Assembly (NCBI GenBank): GCA_017848115.1
Contig: JAGAKZ010000029.1
Location: 1 to 64,000 of the forward strand
Direction of reading: 5' to 3'
Length of the DNA stretch: 64,000 nt
Origin: Oscillospiraceae bacterium
GTDB taxonomy: Bacteria > Bacillota > Clostridia > Oscillospirales > Ruminococcaceae
Shown here: piece by piece, positions 42,788-52,507 of the stretch
How positions within the stretch are numbered: the stretch's first letter is position 1
Layout: every line of letters begins with the position of its first letter
Made by a program: the position numbers and the translations under genes
Notes under the pieces: model-generated
What the model was told of the DNA's origin: nothing
Seen by the model: the letters and a program-made list of their open reading frames with translations, nothing else
The model's database searches: none

Positions 42788-42816
42788 ATTGTAACACTTG
42801 GAATAGGGAGTGTCAA
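42788..42816 (-). promoter_or_regulatory. Promoter of the EAL gene
   Basis: Minus strand TTGACA (42816-42811), 17-bp spacer, TACAAT (42793-42788). Confidence 0.8.
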
Positions 42817-43100
42817 GTTAACGTTTTAAATCTCTATGTAAAAAAATAGCGTCTGACTGTTAGCTATAATGCTGTATAAGGCAGATACATTTTTATAAAA
42901 AACAAATCGCTATCGCTTGTTTTTGTGGTTTATCCTGAACGGACAGCCTTTTACTCGATTTTTTTAAAATATCTGTCACACTGCAGTTGTTTTTTACGAT
43001 TGTATATGGTGAGAGAAGAAATTTAAGGAAAACAGGAGGTGAAAATTTTACATCTGAAGTATTGATTTTCTTTTAAAGTGTAGAAAGGATGTGTAAAAAT
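42817..43100 (+). other. Upstream region of the large lipoprotein gene
   Basis: No gene recognised. It holds a TATAAT (42865-42870) without a good -35 and an AT-rich stem around 42900-42922. An AGGAGGTGA lies at about 43036-43044 with only an 8-codon frame behind it. The real ribosome site is AAAGGA before 43101. Confidence 0.4.
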
Positions 43101-46100
43101 ATGATACGAAAATTTGTAAGTATGGTTACTGCATTAGTTCTTGTTATGGGAACATTTGCAGGCTGTAAAAAAGAAGATAAGGAAAAAAGCAAGGGAACGA
43201 CCGAAAATGTCAGGGTGCTTAATTATTTCAGGGAAAGTGACGGGTTTGCCCAGCCGGAGAATATGTATTATGATAACATATACAGCGTAGACGGAAACCT
43301 TGTTTATGCAGGATATATGTATTCTTCGGGAGCAGGTGAAAACAAAGCCGGAATATATGATACTCTTACAGACGAGATAAGAGAAATAGATGTATCATCT
43401 CTTGAAATAAATTTTGTGTCACGTTGCTGTATAGGAGAGAAATATTATTACATATGCTATGAAGGTAAGGACGGAAAACTCTTTACGGCAAGATTTGATA
43501 AGAAAACAGGTGAGCTTGTTGATAATACCCCGACTGACTCAGAAGATTCCGCATATATCATAGAGTGCGGTGAAGATGATGAGGGCAGGTTCTTTGCATA
43601 TATGCTGAATTCGTCAGACGGTGGTAATACAACAGATTCTGTTGTACGCTGTGTTTATGATGATTCTATGGAACTCGTTAAGAGTACGGATATATTTAAA
43701 AAAGAATCTGTTGGCAGTGATTCTTTTTTTTCTACCATGACAATATCGGCTGATGAAAGTGTATATATTTTTATCGAAAACAGTGACGGTACTACAGATA
43801 TGGCAAAGTTTTCTCCCGATATGGAAGAAATGTATACAGTAAAAGACGTTCTTTCTGATATGAACGGCTGGTTTTCACAGTGTATGGTACTTGAAAACGG
43901 AAATCCGATTATTGCGACATATGATACGGAAAATATGAATGGTGAAGGTAATGGCAGAACAAATTTTAATGAGATCGACGCACTAAGCGGTGAAGTTGTG
44001 GGAAGGTATGACAGTGATGAATTTTACGGATATATTCCGATAATTCCGAGTGAAGGGTTTACTCTTCCGGAAGGAGCGGATATATTGTATCTGGGTGGAA
44101 CAGATATATACAGTTATAGTTTTAAGTACGATGAATTTACAAAAGTAGCTGATTTTGAAAATCAACCGGTAAGCTACGGAAATATATCATGCGGACTTGG
44201 TAAAGGCAGTGAGATATTTTTTGCGTCATATGTTGAGGAAGACAGTCAGAACGGCTGTGGGATTTATGTAGTAGACAAGGAAGGAAATACTGTTACCAGA
44301 CAGATACTTTCGGAAAATATGCAGATATTTGGTCACGATAAAGACACGGACGGAAATATTTGTTTTGTTTGTCGCAGTTACAACGATGATGCAAAAGAAG
44401 GTGAGCCTGAATACACTCTGACTGTTGAAAAATTTGATAAGTCATGGAAGAAAGTCGGTTCTGTTGAGCTTAAATCCGAACCGGAAGACTGGTACGAATG
44501 CAGTCTTCTTATCAAAGATAACGGAAATATCGTTGTTTCAAACTTTAACAGTGTTGCATCATTTGACAGTAACGGAAAACAGATCTCAAGTATAAGCGTG
44601 GGTGATGACAGCAGAATTTTCGGAGTGTTCACAAGTAAAGGCGAAGACTATGTGATCAGCGAAAATTATGTTTCTACTCTTACATCACTTCAAAGAGCAG
44701 ACTATGACAAAAAATCTTTTGAACACGTAGCGGACCTTGATTTTGCGATAGCAGGACTTGACAAGGGCGATGACAGCTGTGATGCATTTTTGAGTACATC
44801 TGACGGTATATACGCTTATACGGTCGCCGACAACAGTTGTACCGAAGTTATAAACTGGCTCAACTCCGATATTGACACAAATGTAAACGGAACAGCATTA
44901 TGTATTGACAGGGACAATATCATAATTCCTTATTATGATAACGCAAGCTATGAATCTCTTGTGAAATATATAAAGAAGGTAGACGAGCAGACTCTTGAAA
45001 AGATAAACAACAAGAAGAATATAGTACTCGCCTGTGATTCTCTCCCCGATTTGCTGAAAGAAAAAATAGTGGAGTTTAATCAGGAAAATGATAATTACAG
45101 AATACTTGTAAATGATTATTACAAATACCACAACTATGCTGACGGCATATACAGCAGTGGTCTGAATAAGCTGAACGCCGAGCTTATAGAGGGAAAGATA
45201 CCCGACATTATTATAGGTAACAAATCCCTTGACACAAACCGTTATGCACAACTCGGCATATTTGCAGACCTGACACCATATGCTCAAAAGGCAGGGCTTA
45301 TAAATGACGAGGAGTATTTTACAAATATAATAAAAGCATTTTCTCATAACGGAAAACAGTACCAGTTACCGCTTAACTTTTCACTTTTGACACTTGCAGG
45401 CAAAGAATCGGTTACAGGAAATGATGACAGTTTTACATTTGACGACTTTTTTGCGCTCAGAGAAGAGATAGAACCTTTCTATATGCCTTCAAGACAATGG
45501 ACGATGAGCTATCTGATAAGTGACAATCTCAGTGCATTTGTCGACTTTGAAAATAAAAAGTGTGATTTTGAAAACGACACTTTTGTAAAACTCATAGAAT
45601 ACATAAAAGAAGAAACCATTCCCGATGACGAAATATCCGATGTGTGGTCAAGTGAGGAATATCAGCAAAAAATAGTTGAAAACCACTGTGCTTTTGAACA
45701 GCTTGGTATTTATTCTTTTGAATCGGTTGCAAGCTTCAATCAGCTTGATGTAAAAGGCAATAAGAAATCACCCGATGAAAAGCTTTCACTTTTAGGTATT
45801 CCTTCATATGATGACAGCAGTCCGCTCATATCTTCCGATACCCTTGTAAGCATATGCGAAAAATCACAACACAAAGATGCATCATGGGAATTTATAAGTT
45901 TCCTTTTCTCTGACGCTTCACAAAGTTCACTTTGCAAGCTAAATCACGGTTACCAGTACAATTTTCCGATAAAAAAATCTGTTTATGACAAACTTGCCGA
46001 ATCAGAGAGAACCAAAACCGATAACGTCCATACAAATGACCGCTACGGCAATGATGTAAGACTCCGAAATATTGACAAAGATACTGCCGGGTTGCTCAGA

Positions 46101-46265
46101 GAATTCATATTGTCTGCAGACAGAGCAGTTGTAAGTGATTATAATATAAACTCAATAATAAATGAACAATGTGAGATTTTCTTCTCAGACGGACAGTCCG
46201 CCGAAGATACTGCAAAGGCTGTACAGAGCAGAGTATCGCTTTATTTGCAGGAGATAAAGAAATAG
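43101..46265 (+). CDS. Large lipoprotein: beta-rich N-terminal region fused to a solute-binding domain
   Basis: Protein of 1054 aa. A signal peptide ends in the lipobox GTFAGC near residue 23, so it is anchored outside the membrane. Residues 40-620 are a long beta-rich, acidic region with repeated DG/NG turns that suggests a propeller. From about residue 635 (IVLACDSLPDLLKEKIVEFNQEN) to the end it resembles family 1 extracellular sugar-binding proteins (DIIIGNKSLDTNRYAQLGIFADLTPYAQ, SWEFISFLFS). No transporter genes adjoin. It may sense or capture a polymer breakdown product. I use ATG 43101 since an ATG at 43089 overlaps the ribosome site. Confidence 0.8.
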   Translation: MIRKFVSMVTALVLVMGTFAGCKKEDKEKSKGTTENVRVLNYFRESDGFAQPENMYYDNIYSVDGNLVYAGYMYSSGAGENKAGIYDTLTDEIREIDVSSLEINFVSRCCIGEKYYYICYEGKDGKLFTARFDKKTGELVDNTPTDSEDSAYIIECGEDDEGRFFAYMLNSSDGGNTTDSVVRCVYDDSMELVKSTDIFKKESVGSDSFFSTMTISADESVYIFIENSDGTTDMAKFSPDMEEMYTVKDVLSDMNGWFSQCMVLENGNPIIATYDTENMNGEGNGRTNFNEIDALSGEVVGRYDSDEFYGYIPIIPSEGFTLPEGADILYLGGTDIYSYSFKYDEFTKVADFENQPVSYGNISCGLGKGSEIFFASYVEEDSQNGCGIYVVDKEGNTVTRQILSENMQIFGHDKDTDGNICFVCRSYNDDAKEGEPEYTLTVEKFDKSWKKVGSVELKSEPEDWYECSLLIKDNGNIVVSNFNSVASFDSNGKQISSISVGDDSRIFGVFTSKGEDYVISENYVSTLTSLQRADYDKKSFEHVADLDFAIAGLDKGDDSCDAFLSTSDGIYAYTVADNSCTEVINWLNSDIDTNVNGTALCIDRDNIIIPYYDNASYESLVKYIKKVDEQTLEKINNKKNIVLACDSLPDLLKEKIVEFNQENDNYRILVNDYYKYHNYADGIYSSGLNKLNAELIEGKIPDIIIGNKSLDTNRYAQLGIFADLTPYAQKAGLINDEEYFTNIIKAFSHNGKQYQLPLNFSLLTLAGKESVTGNDDSFTFDDFFALREEIEPFYMPSRQWTMSYLISDNLSAFVDFENKKCDFENDTFVKLIEYIKEETIPDDEISDVWSSEEYQQKIVENHCAFEQLGIYSFESVASFNQLDVKGNKKSPDEKLSLLGIPSYDDSSPLISSDTLVSICEKSQHKDASWEFISFLFSDASQSSLCKLNHGYQYNFPIKKSVYDKLAESERTKTDNVHTNDRYGNDVRLRNIDKDTAGLLREFILSADRAVVSDYNINSIINEQCEIFFSDGQSAEDTAKAVQSRVSLYLQEIKK

Positions 46266-46280
46266 ATATAAGATATACAA

Positions 46281-46316
46281 AAAATATCCCACACCAAAAC
46301 GGTATGGGATATTTTT
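46281..46316. terminator. Bidirectional terminator between lipoprotein and cellobiose phosphorylase genes
   Basis: Stem of about 15 bp with one mismatch (46281-46295 with 46301-46315), A run on one side and T run on the other. Confidence 0.85.
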
Positions 46317-46328
46317 GTATATATTCGA

Positions 46329-48725
46329 TTATCCGAGAACAACTGTAATTTCGTTTGTATCTTTAAGTATATCAGCCTTGATGTAGTCACCTTTGATAAC
46401 TTCGCCGTTTACGTTGATTTCCTTTACACCGCTCTGAACGTGTGCAGAGTTGTCAACTTTGATGTTGAGCCATTTTCCTCTGAAGAATTTCTTTATAGAG
46501 AAACCGTCCCATGCAGAAGGGATAGAAGGAGAGATCTTAAGGCCGTAAGCGTCAGGACGCATACCGCAGATACCTTCTACACAGCCTACCATTACAGTTG
46601 AAGCTGTACCTGTAAGCCAGTGAACGTGTGAACGTCCTTCAAATTCAGATCTTGTGGATTCTGTGAACTGGCCGTGTGCATATGGTTCGATAACACGTCT
46701 GTCAGCGTCGTTGTTCATTGCTGCAGGTGAGCTTTCCATGAAGTACTGGAATGCTCTGTCACCGTGACCGATAAGGCTTTCTGCGAGTATTGCCCAGCCC
46801 TGTGGCTGTGAGAAGATACCGCCGTTTTCCTTTGTATCAGGGTTGAAGATGTGCATGAGCGCACCGTCAAAGTGGTGGTCTACGTATGGTGGTTCAAGAA
46901 GCTTTATACCGTAAGGTGTGTTGAGGATATCGTAAACAGACTGCATTGACTTTTCTGCACGTTCTTCTGAGGAGAAACCGGAGATAACGCCCCAGCTCTG
47001 TGGGTTGAGCCACATATTTGCTTCAGGGTCTTTCTTTGCACCAACGATTACGCCGTTTTCACGAATACCTCTGATATAACGGTCTTCGTCCCAGCATTTG
47101 TCGAGGGAAGCTGAGAGATCAGCCTTGATTTCGTCAAGATATTTTATATAGTCTGTATCGTTCTTGCCTTCGGCATATTTTCTGAGAACGTTTATAGCAT
47201 AATAGAGCTGGAATGCAACGAATGTACTTTCACCCTTTGCGCCGAGTCTGAGACAGTCGTTCCAGTCAGCATGGAGTCCGGCAGGCATCTTGTTTGCACC
47301 AAGACGTTCCATGGAGAATTTTATAGCTCTCTTGAGGTGATCGTAAACTGTATCTTCGCCACCGTTTGCATATACGATAACTTCATCGAGGAATCCTATG
47401 TTTCCGCTTTCACCTATATATTTCTCGATAGTCGGGAAGAGCCAGAGAGCGTCATCGGCTCTGTATGAAGGGTGACCTGTAGCCTTTACGTATGACGGCT
47501 GGTCAGGTGTATCTTCGTGACCTGCATTATGGTCAAACTTAACGAGTGGAAGTCCTCCGCCGTTGTCAACCTGTGCTGAGATCATAAAACGTATCTTTTC
47601 AGCGGCAAGTTCCGGATCAAGATGGATTATACCCTGTATATCCTGAACGGTATCTCTGTATCCGTAGCCGTTTCTGAGACCGCAGTATATGAGAGAAGCG
47701 GCTCTTGACCAGATAAATGTGATGAAGCACTGATATGAGTTCCATACGTTTATCATGTTGTTGAATTCTTCACTTGGTGTATCAACCTGGAAGTTGCTGA
47801 GTTTACTGTGCCAGTATTCTTTGAGCTCAGATACTTCCTTGTCAGCTGTTGTGCTGTCTTTGTAGGAGTTGAGAATTTCGTCAGCTTCAACTGCGTTTTT
47901 CTGACCGAGTATATATGTGAGTGTAACAGATTCGCCGGGAGCGAGTGTGATGTCGGACTGGAGTGCACCGCAAGAGTTTGAGTTGTAGTTCATAGAGTTG
48001 TCGCACTTGCCGTTTTCAACAGCTATCGGATTTGAGTAAGTTCTGTAAGAACCGATAAATTTGTCAAGGTTTCCGCAACCTGCTGTAACGTCAGCGCCTA
48101 CCATACCGAAGAAACGTTCCTTATGGTTTGAACCTGTTTCGTCTTTCTTTTCATTTTCATTGATGTGCTGGATTATCTTATTGCCCATAAGTTCTGTACG
48201 GGAAATAAAGAGTGTGTACTGGAGGTTTACCTGATCCTGTTCATAGTTGTCTTCGTTTGTAAATTCAATAAAACCGAAAACAGAAAGGTTCTTTGGCTTA
48301 GTGTCGTTGTTTGTTATCTTTGTGTTCCATACTTCGTATGTTTTGCCAAGCGGTACATAGTATGTTACTTCTGAAGCAGTCTTTTCATATTCGGACTTGA
48401 TAACAGTATATGCTGTACCGTGGATACAGGTAGTCTTGAACTTGTCGAGCGGTTTGCCTACAGGCTGCCATGAAGCTGACCAGTAGTCGTTTAAGTCGTT
48501 GTCTCTTATATAAACAAATCTTCCAGGAAGGGCCATGTTTGAGTTGAATCTGAATCTTGAGATTCGTCCGTTTGCACCTGATTTAACAAAGCTGTAACCG
48601 GCCGCATTGTTGGAAATAATTGCGCCGTATTCAGGTGAGCCGAGGTAGTTTACCCATGGTGCAGGTGTTGCCGGGTTAGTGATGACGTATTCTTTGTTTT
48701 TTAAGTCAAAATATCCGTAATTCAT
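46329..48725 (-). CDS. Cellobiose phosphorylase, glycoside hydrolase family 94
   Basis: Cytoplasmic enzyme of 798 aa that phosphorolyses cellobiose to glucose 1-phosphate and glucose, saving ATP in cellulose users. N-terminal beta-sandwich (ITNPATPAPWVNYLGSPEYGAIISN) and helical barrel with the catalytic aspartate segment HADWNDCLRLG. GYGYRDTVQDIQGIIHLDPE and NGGIFSQPQGWAI are also typical. The family usually has about 800-815 aa. No signal peptide. Codons look optimised. Single gene with own promoter. It suits a rumen or gut fibre degrader with dockerin proteins. Confidence 0.95.
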   Translation of the reverse strand: MNYGYFDLKNKEYVITNPATPAPWVNYLGSPEYGAIISNNAAGYSFVKSGANGRISRFRFNSNMALPGRFVYIRDNDLNDYWSASWQPVGKPLDKFKTTCIHGTAYTVIKSEYEKTASEVTYYVPLGKTYEVWNTKITNNDTKPKNLSVFGFIEFTNEDNYEQDQVNLQYTLFISRTELMGNKIIQHINENEKKDETGSNHKERFFGMVGADVTAGCGNLDKFIGSYRTYSNPIAVENGKCDNSMNYNSNSCGALQSDITLAPGESVTLTYILGQKNAVEADEILNSYKDSTTADKEVSELKEYWHSKLSNFQVDTPSEEFNNMINVWNSYQCFITFIWSRAASLIYCGLRNGYGYRDTVQDIQGIIHLDPELAAEKIRFMISAQVDNGGGLPLVKFDHNAGHEDTPDQPSYVKATGHPSYRADDALWLFPTIEKYIGESGNIGFLDEVIVYANGGEDTVYDHLKRAIKFSMERLGANKMPAGLHADWNDCLRLGAKGESTFVAFQLYYAINVLRKYAEGKNDTDYIKYLDEIKADLSASLDKCWDEDRYIRGIRENGVIVGAKKDPEANMWLNPQSWGVISGFSSEERAEKSMQSVYDILNTPYGIKLLEPPYVDHHFDGALMHIFNPDTKENGGIFSQPQGWAILAESLIGHGDRAFQYFMESSPAAMNNDADRRVIEPYAHGQFTESTRSEFEGRSHVHWLTGTASTVMVGCVEGICGMRPDAYGLKISPSIPSAWDGFSIKKFFRGKWLNIKVDNSAHVQSGVKEINVNGEVIKGDYIKADILKDTNEITVVLG

Positions 48726-48792
48726 ATCTTAATTCTCCTTAAAATAAAATTTGAAAAGTATGGTTCTGTTATTTTTGAAAACGTGTACCTTT

Positions 48793-48821
48793 ATAATAAC
48801 ATTTCTGCTCCTTATTTGCAA
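48793..48821 (-). promoter_or_regulatory. Promoter of the cellobiose phosphorylase gene
   Basis: Minus strand TTGCAA (48821-48816), 17-bp spacer, TATTAT (48798-48793), then AAGGAGAA before the ATG. Confidence 0.7.
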
Positions 48822-48947
48822 TACTTAAAGAAAAAATCATGCATTATCAATAATTAGTAATGTGATTTTGTAGTGAAAATATAATTAAAATAATATTTTT
48901 TAATTATATTTTTAAGTAAAAGTTTTTTGAGTAAGTGAGAGGATTTT

Positions 48948-48961
48948 GAAAGCGTTTTGAA
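48948..48961. promoter_or_regulatory. Possible catabolite-response (cre-like) site
   Basis: TGAAAGCGTTTTGA fits the cre pattern TGWNANCGNTNWCA at 13 of 14 positions. It is about 130 bp upstream of one promoter and 100 bp from the other, farther than usual. The rest of 48822-49059 is very AT-rich with nothing else recognised. Confidence 0.3.
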
Positions 48962-49059
48962 AAATATCAATATACTTTTTTAAAACTTTAAGTTTTACAT
49001 CAAAAAATAATTTATTTTTGTTGATAAGTGTATATAATTAATAAATTATTGTATTATTA

Positions 49060-49088
49060 TTGACTTGATAAAATGCCGGTGATATAAT
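49060..49088 (+). promoter_or_regulatory. Promoter of the LRR-transglutaminase gene
   Basis: TTGACT (49060-49065), 17-bp spacer, TATAAT (49083-49088). Confidence 0.8.
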
Positions 49089-49160
49089 TGATTATAGTGG
49101 GTATTTTTTTAAATTATATTTAGGTTAAATGAAGAAAATGTGAAATTGGGAGTGGTTTTT

Positions 49161-50975
49161 GTGCAGGTTATCCGAAAAATTATCGCCGGCGTTTTTTCCC
49201 TCACAATAGTCTTTGCTATGATGGGAAGCAAAGATGAAAAAGATGTTGTCTGGGCAGATGAAACAGGCGAGATTTCCGTGTCGGAATCAGGAACCGAAAC
49301 GGAAATAAAACAAAGAAGAAATTGGAAATACAGCGTTGCTGAGGATGGCACCGCGGTACTCAGAGGCTATCTGGGAAAAGAAAAGGTCACAGCTACGCCT
49401 CAGACTATTGATGGTTATGAAGTACGGTATATAGCTAATGAGGCATTCAGTACCGGAAATATGTCCGAATTGCGTATTTCAGAGGGAGTTCGTGAAATAG
49501 GGGAACGGGCGTTCTGGAACAATCACAACATAAAAACAGTTGTGTTGCCTGAGAGCTTGGAGGTTATAGGAAAAGAAGCGTTTTCAACCTCATCTCTTGA
49601 AAAGATAAATATTCCCTCAAGGGTAAAAACAATAGCCGAAAAGGCGTTTTCAGGGAGTACGCTCAAAAATATAAATATTGCAGAAGGAGTTTGCTCTATC
49701 GGAAAAGGGGCTTTTTCCGGTTGCGATAACCTTGGAATTTTGTGTATTCCTGCAACGGTTACCGAAATCTCATCTGAGGCTTTCAGCGGTTCGACTATGA
49801 AAGAGGTAATTATAAAAGGAAATGTTGATACTATAAATGAAAAGGTTTTTGCAAGAACACGAATCGGTTGTGTGACGATTTATAAAGGTACAAAAATTAT
49901 TGAGAAAAACGCTTTTTATATGGCGAAAATTGACAGATTGAATCTTCCGTCAACGATTGAAGTGATAAAAGAGTTGGCCTTTAAAAATATGGAGATAGAT
50001 GAAGTTTCTGTTCCGTCAGGTGTTGTGGAAAAGGATGCTTTTATCGGATGTACCATTACAAAGGTTACTATTGATAATGAAAATGCAGATATTATGTGCG
50101 GAGCATTTTCCGGTTGCGCCAATCTTGAAAATCTCTGTCTGAACACTGATGTATCTGTAAATGGTTCCGGCTTTAACGGATGTATGTCACTCAGATGCAT
50201 TAACGGAGAGGAAGTGCTGGTTTCAGATGATTCAGGCTTGTTTTCCTTTAACGAAGAACTTAGTGGTTACGTGTATGAAAACTTTAATACAACAACAGAC
50301 GTAGGATTTATCAACAGATTTGTTGCTGATGAAGTAAAGAGAATAGTAGGCAGTACAGTTACGGAAGATATGAGTGATATAGAAAAAGTCTATGCACTTC
50401 ATGACTGGATATGCAATAAAGTATCGTTTGATATCGAAGGTAAGTTTGAAATGCGCAATCACGTTGATTCAGCTGTGTTTATGAGCGAATATGCTGTGTG
50501 CGGAAGCTATGCACGTGCATTTGCACTTCTTATGCAGGAAGCAGGGCTTGAAGCGTATTATGTTGCAAATGAAACTCATGCATGGAATATAGTAAAACTT
50601 GAAGATCACTATTTTCATGTGGATGTAAGTTATGCAGATTACTTTGATCCGACAAGCTATGAGAGATTTCTGGCAAGTGACAGTCAGTGTGCGGAGTATT
50701 ATGGTCAGTGGAAAGTTTACAAACCGTCGCTGCTGTATAATTATGATGATGGTATAGAAGCTCCTGAGTGTCCTTATTTTCTTGGAGATATTGATATGGA
50801 CGGTAAAAAAACCAGTTCTGATATGCAGCTTATATGTGATTATATAAGAGGTGATGTTCAGTTGGAAGACGGAGCTGAATCGATTGTTGACGTTGATGGT
50901 GACGGTTGTCTTGATCTTGCCGATGTGACAGGATTCAGTACGGATTTTGTTGAGGTGCAGTCAGATGCGGAGTAG
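49161..50975 (+). CDS. Secreted BspA-type leucine-rich repeat protein with transglutaminase-like and dockerin domains
   Basis: Protein of 604 aa. Signal peptide at residues 2-25. About ten BspA/LRR_5 repeats (pattern IPxxVxxIxxxAFxxxxxLxxI) fill residues 60-370. A transglutaminase-like cysteine protease domain follows at about 400-520 with the triad in AVCGSYARAF, NETHAWN and HVDVSYAD. A C-terminal dockerin has GDIDMDGKKTSSDM and VDVDGDGCLDLADV. The likely role is adhesion or protein crosslinking/cleavage on a cellulosome-like scaffold. GTG 49161 has GGGAGTGG 8 bp upstream; a GTG at 49140 has no such site. Confidence 0.85.
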   Translation: MQVIRKIIAGVFSLTIVFAMMGSKDEKDVVWADETGEISVSESGTETEIKQRRNWKYSVAEDGTAVLRGYLGKEKVTATPQTIDGYEVRYIANEAFSTGNMSELRISEGVREIGERAFWNNHNIKTVVLPESLEVIGKEAFSTSSLEKINIPSRVKTIAEKAFSGSTLKNINIAEGVCSIGKGAFSGCDNLGILCIPATVTEISSEAFSGSTMKEVIIKGNVDTINEKVFARTRIGCVTIYKGTKIIEKNAFYMAKIDRLNLPSTIEVIKELAFKNMEIDEVSVPSGVVEKDAFIGCTITKVTIDNENADIMCGAFSGCANLENLCLNTDVSVNGSGFNGCMSLRCINGEEVLVSDDSGLFSFNEELSGYVYENFNTTTDVGFINRFVADEVKRIVGSTVTEDMSDIEKVYALHDWICNKVSFDIEGKFEMRNHVDSAVFMSEYAVCGSYARAFALLMQEAGLEAYYVANETHAWNIVKLEDHYFHVDVSYADYFDPTSYERFLASDSQCAEYYGQWKVYKPSLLYNYDDGIEAPECPYFLGDIDMDGKKTSSDMQLICDYIRGDVQLEDGAESIVDVDGDGCLDLADVTGFSTDFVEVQSDAE

Positions 50976-51036
50976 TTTTGAAAAACTATAGATAATCAAA
51001 AAATGCAATATAAAAGCCAAAACTTTTTTAGAAAGA

Positions 51037-51070
51037 ATTCCCCCACCTCTAAGGTGGGGGAATATGTTTT
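51037..51070. terminator. Strong C/G-rich hairpin between convergent genes
   Basis: Perfect 12-bp stem (51037-51048 with 51052-51063) with a 3-nt loop and a T-rich stretch at 51064-51073. Can end both flanking transcripts. Confidence 0.85.
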
Positions 51071-51085
51071 TTACCTATATTTTTC

Positions 51086-52216
51086 TTATTTCCAATTACT
51101 ATCTTCAATACAGTTTATAAATTCCTGCAAAACTTCTTTGTTTGGAATCCATGCTTCACCTGTTTTTTTGCTGTAAGTCAGATATCCCAGATGAATTAGA
51201 AGTGTAATGACATCATCTGCAGATTTGAAAGTAACCATGTCATTTTCAAACTTTTCTGTATTTACTTTGATTTTCTCGCCGGCAATCATTTTAATAACTG
51301 ATTGCTGTAAACCATCCATATCAAGCTGAATAAATACTTTCAGGGCTTCAAAGCTTTCGGTTTTTGTCCAGTAATTACTGAAAATTTTCCTGCTACAGGT
51401 AAGAACAACTGACTGTGGATTGTAAATCGAAATATCATCAATCAAATATCCGTTGTACCATTCTTTCATTTCATCAAAAGAAAGATTATATTTATCACAA
51501 AGTAAGTAAGTTTCATTTTCTGTAAATCCCATATATTCGGAATATGGAGCTGAATCGTTGATTGAAAATTCATGATACATATTTAAAGCAGAATGTTCTC
51601 CGTACTTTTTTACAGGAAAAATGCCTGTTGCATAGTCTAAGGCAACGTATTCTTTTTCCTTAAGTAAATCACGAAGGAAATCAAGATAGTACTTCTGACC
51701 TTCGAAATCATTTTTGAAAACCCTGAAAACACAATCCCATTCATCTATGATAAATACAAACGGTACTCTATGTTCAGCATATATTTCCCCGAGCATTTCT
51801 TCAAGAGAAAAATCTTCAGAAAAATTCATATTTCCGTATACCTTCAGAAGATCACGCTTCAGTGATTTTATAAGTTTTTCAGTCATTTCCTTTCCGCCGG
51901 AAACTTTGGATGCAAAACCTCTGACATCAAATTTTAATACATTATATTTATTGAGGTGTTTTTCAAAATCCTTTGTTTGAGAAATTGCCAGATTTTTAAA
52001 CAGCTCTGTTGAATTGCAACCTTTGCTGTAATATGCAGTCAACATATTAGCAGCCATCGATTTGCCGAATCTTCTTGGTCTGCTTATACATATATGACGA
52101 TTATCGGTTCTCAGAGCGGAATTTGTCATATTAATAAGCATGGATTTATCCACGTATATCTTAGAATTGACTGACATTTCAAATAAATCGTTTCCGGGAT
52201 TAAGGTAAATACCCAT
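51086..52216 (-). CDS. AAA-ATPase-like protein (PF09820 type), lacking the usual C-terminal nuclease domain
   Basis: Protein of 376 aa. It starts MGIYLNPGNDLFEMSVNSKIYVDKS, with a P-loop variant RPRRFGKS near residue 46 and a Walker B-like FVFIIDEWD near 157. This is the AAA-ATPase-like/DUF1703 family, common in multiple copies in gut bacteria, of unknown function. Members usually run to 500-600 aa and end in a PD-(D/E)XK nuclease-like domain; here the protein stops after VLQEFINCIEDSNWK, where that domain would begin. So it is a truncated form, possibly non-functional. Confidence 0.8.
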   Translation of the reverse strand: MGIYLNPGNDLFEMSVNSKIYVDKSMLINMTNSALRTDNRHICISRPRRFGKSMAANMLTAYYSKGCNSTELFKNLAISQTKDFEKHLNKYNVLKFDVRGFASKVSGGKEMTEKLIKSLKRDLLKVYGNMNFSEDFSLEEMLGEIYAEHRVPFVFIIDEWDCVFRVFKNDFEGQKYYLDFLRDLLKEKEYVALDYATGIFPVKKYGEHSALNMYHEFSINDSAPYSEYMGFTENETYLLCDKYNLSFDEMKEWYNGYLIDDISIYNPQSVVLTCSRKIFSNYWTKTESFEALKVFIQLDMDGLQQSVIKMIAGEKIKVNTEKFENDMVTFKSADDVITLLIHLGYLTYSKKTGEAWIPNKEVLQEFINCIEDSNWK

Positions 52217-52239
52217 GTCTTACACCACCATAAAAATTG

Positions 52240-52275
52240 TTACACCATAAATTACACCATAAATTATACCATAAA
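52240..52275. repeat. Three tandem 12-bp repeats upstream of the AAA-ATPase gene
   Basis: TTACACCATAAA occurs at 52240-52251 and 52252-52263, then TTATACCATAAA at 52264-52275. A related TTACACCACCATAAA lies at 52220. It covers the 5' leader of the minus-strand gene. Confidence 0.8.
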
Positions 52276-52439
52276 TACATGATAAATTCAATTTAAGATA
52301 ATTGCCAAAAGTAGAACTACATTTATTGTACACCATTTCAATAAATGAATCAATAAAGCTCGTATTTTCGATATTTATATTTTTATAATCTTTGTAGTTC
52401 TACTTTTTATGTTCCTCTTAGGTTAAACTGTTAAGCTGA

Positions 52440-52468
52440 TTGACATCTATTTCTTTGTTTGGTATACT
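52440..52468 (+). promoter_or_regulatory. Upstream promoter of the rimP-nusA region
   Basis: TTGACA (52440-52445), 17-bp spacer, TATACT (52463-52468). Confidence 0.7.
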
Positions 52469-52507
52469 AATATAAGCGTTTGGAAAAATTGTTGGGAGTG
52501 AATAAAT

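Noticed and set aside
43030..43070. Leader peptide behind the perfect AGGAGGTGA
   Set aside because: Only an 8-codon frame with wrong spacing follows; no support beyond the ribosome-site-like motif.
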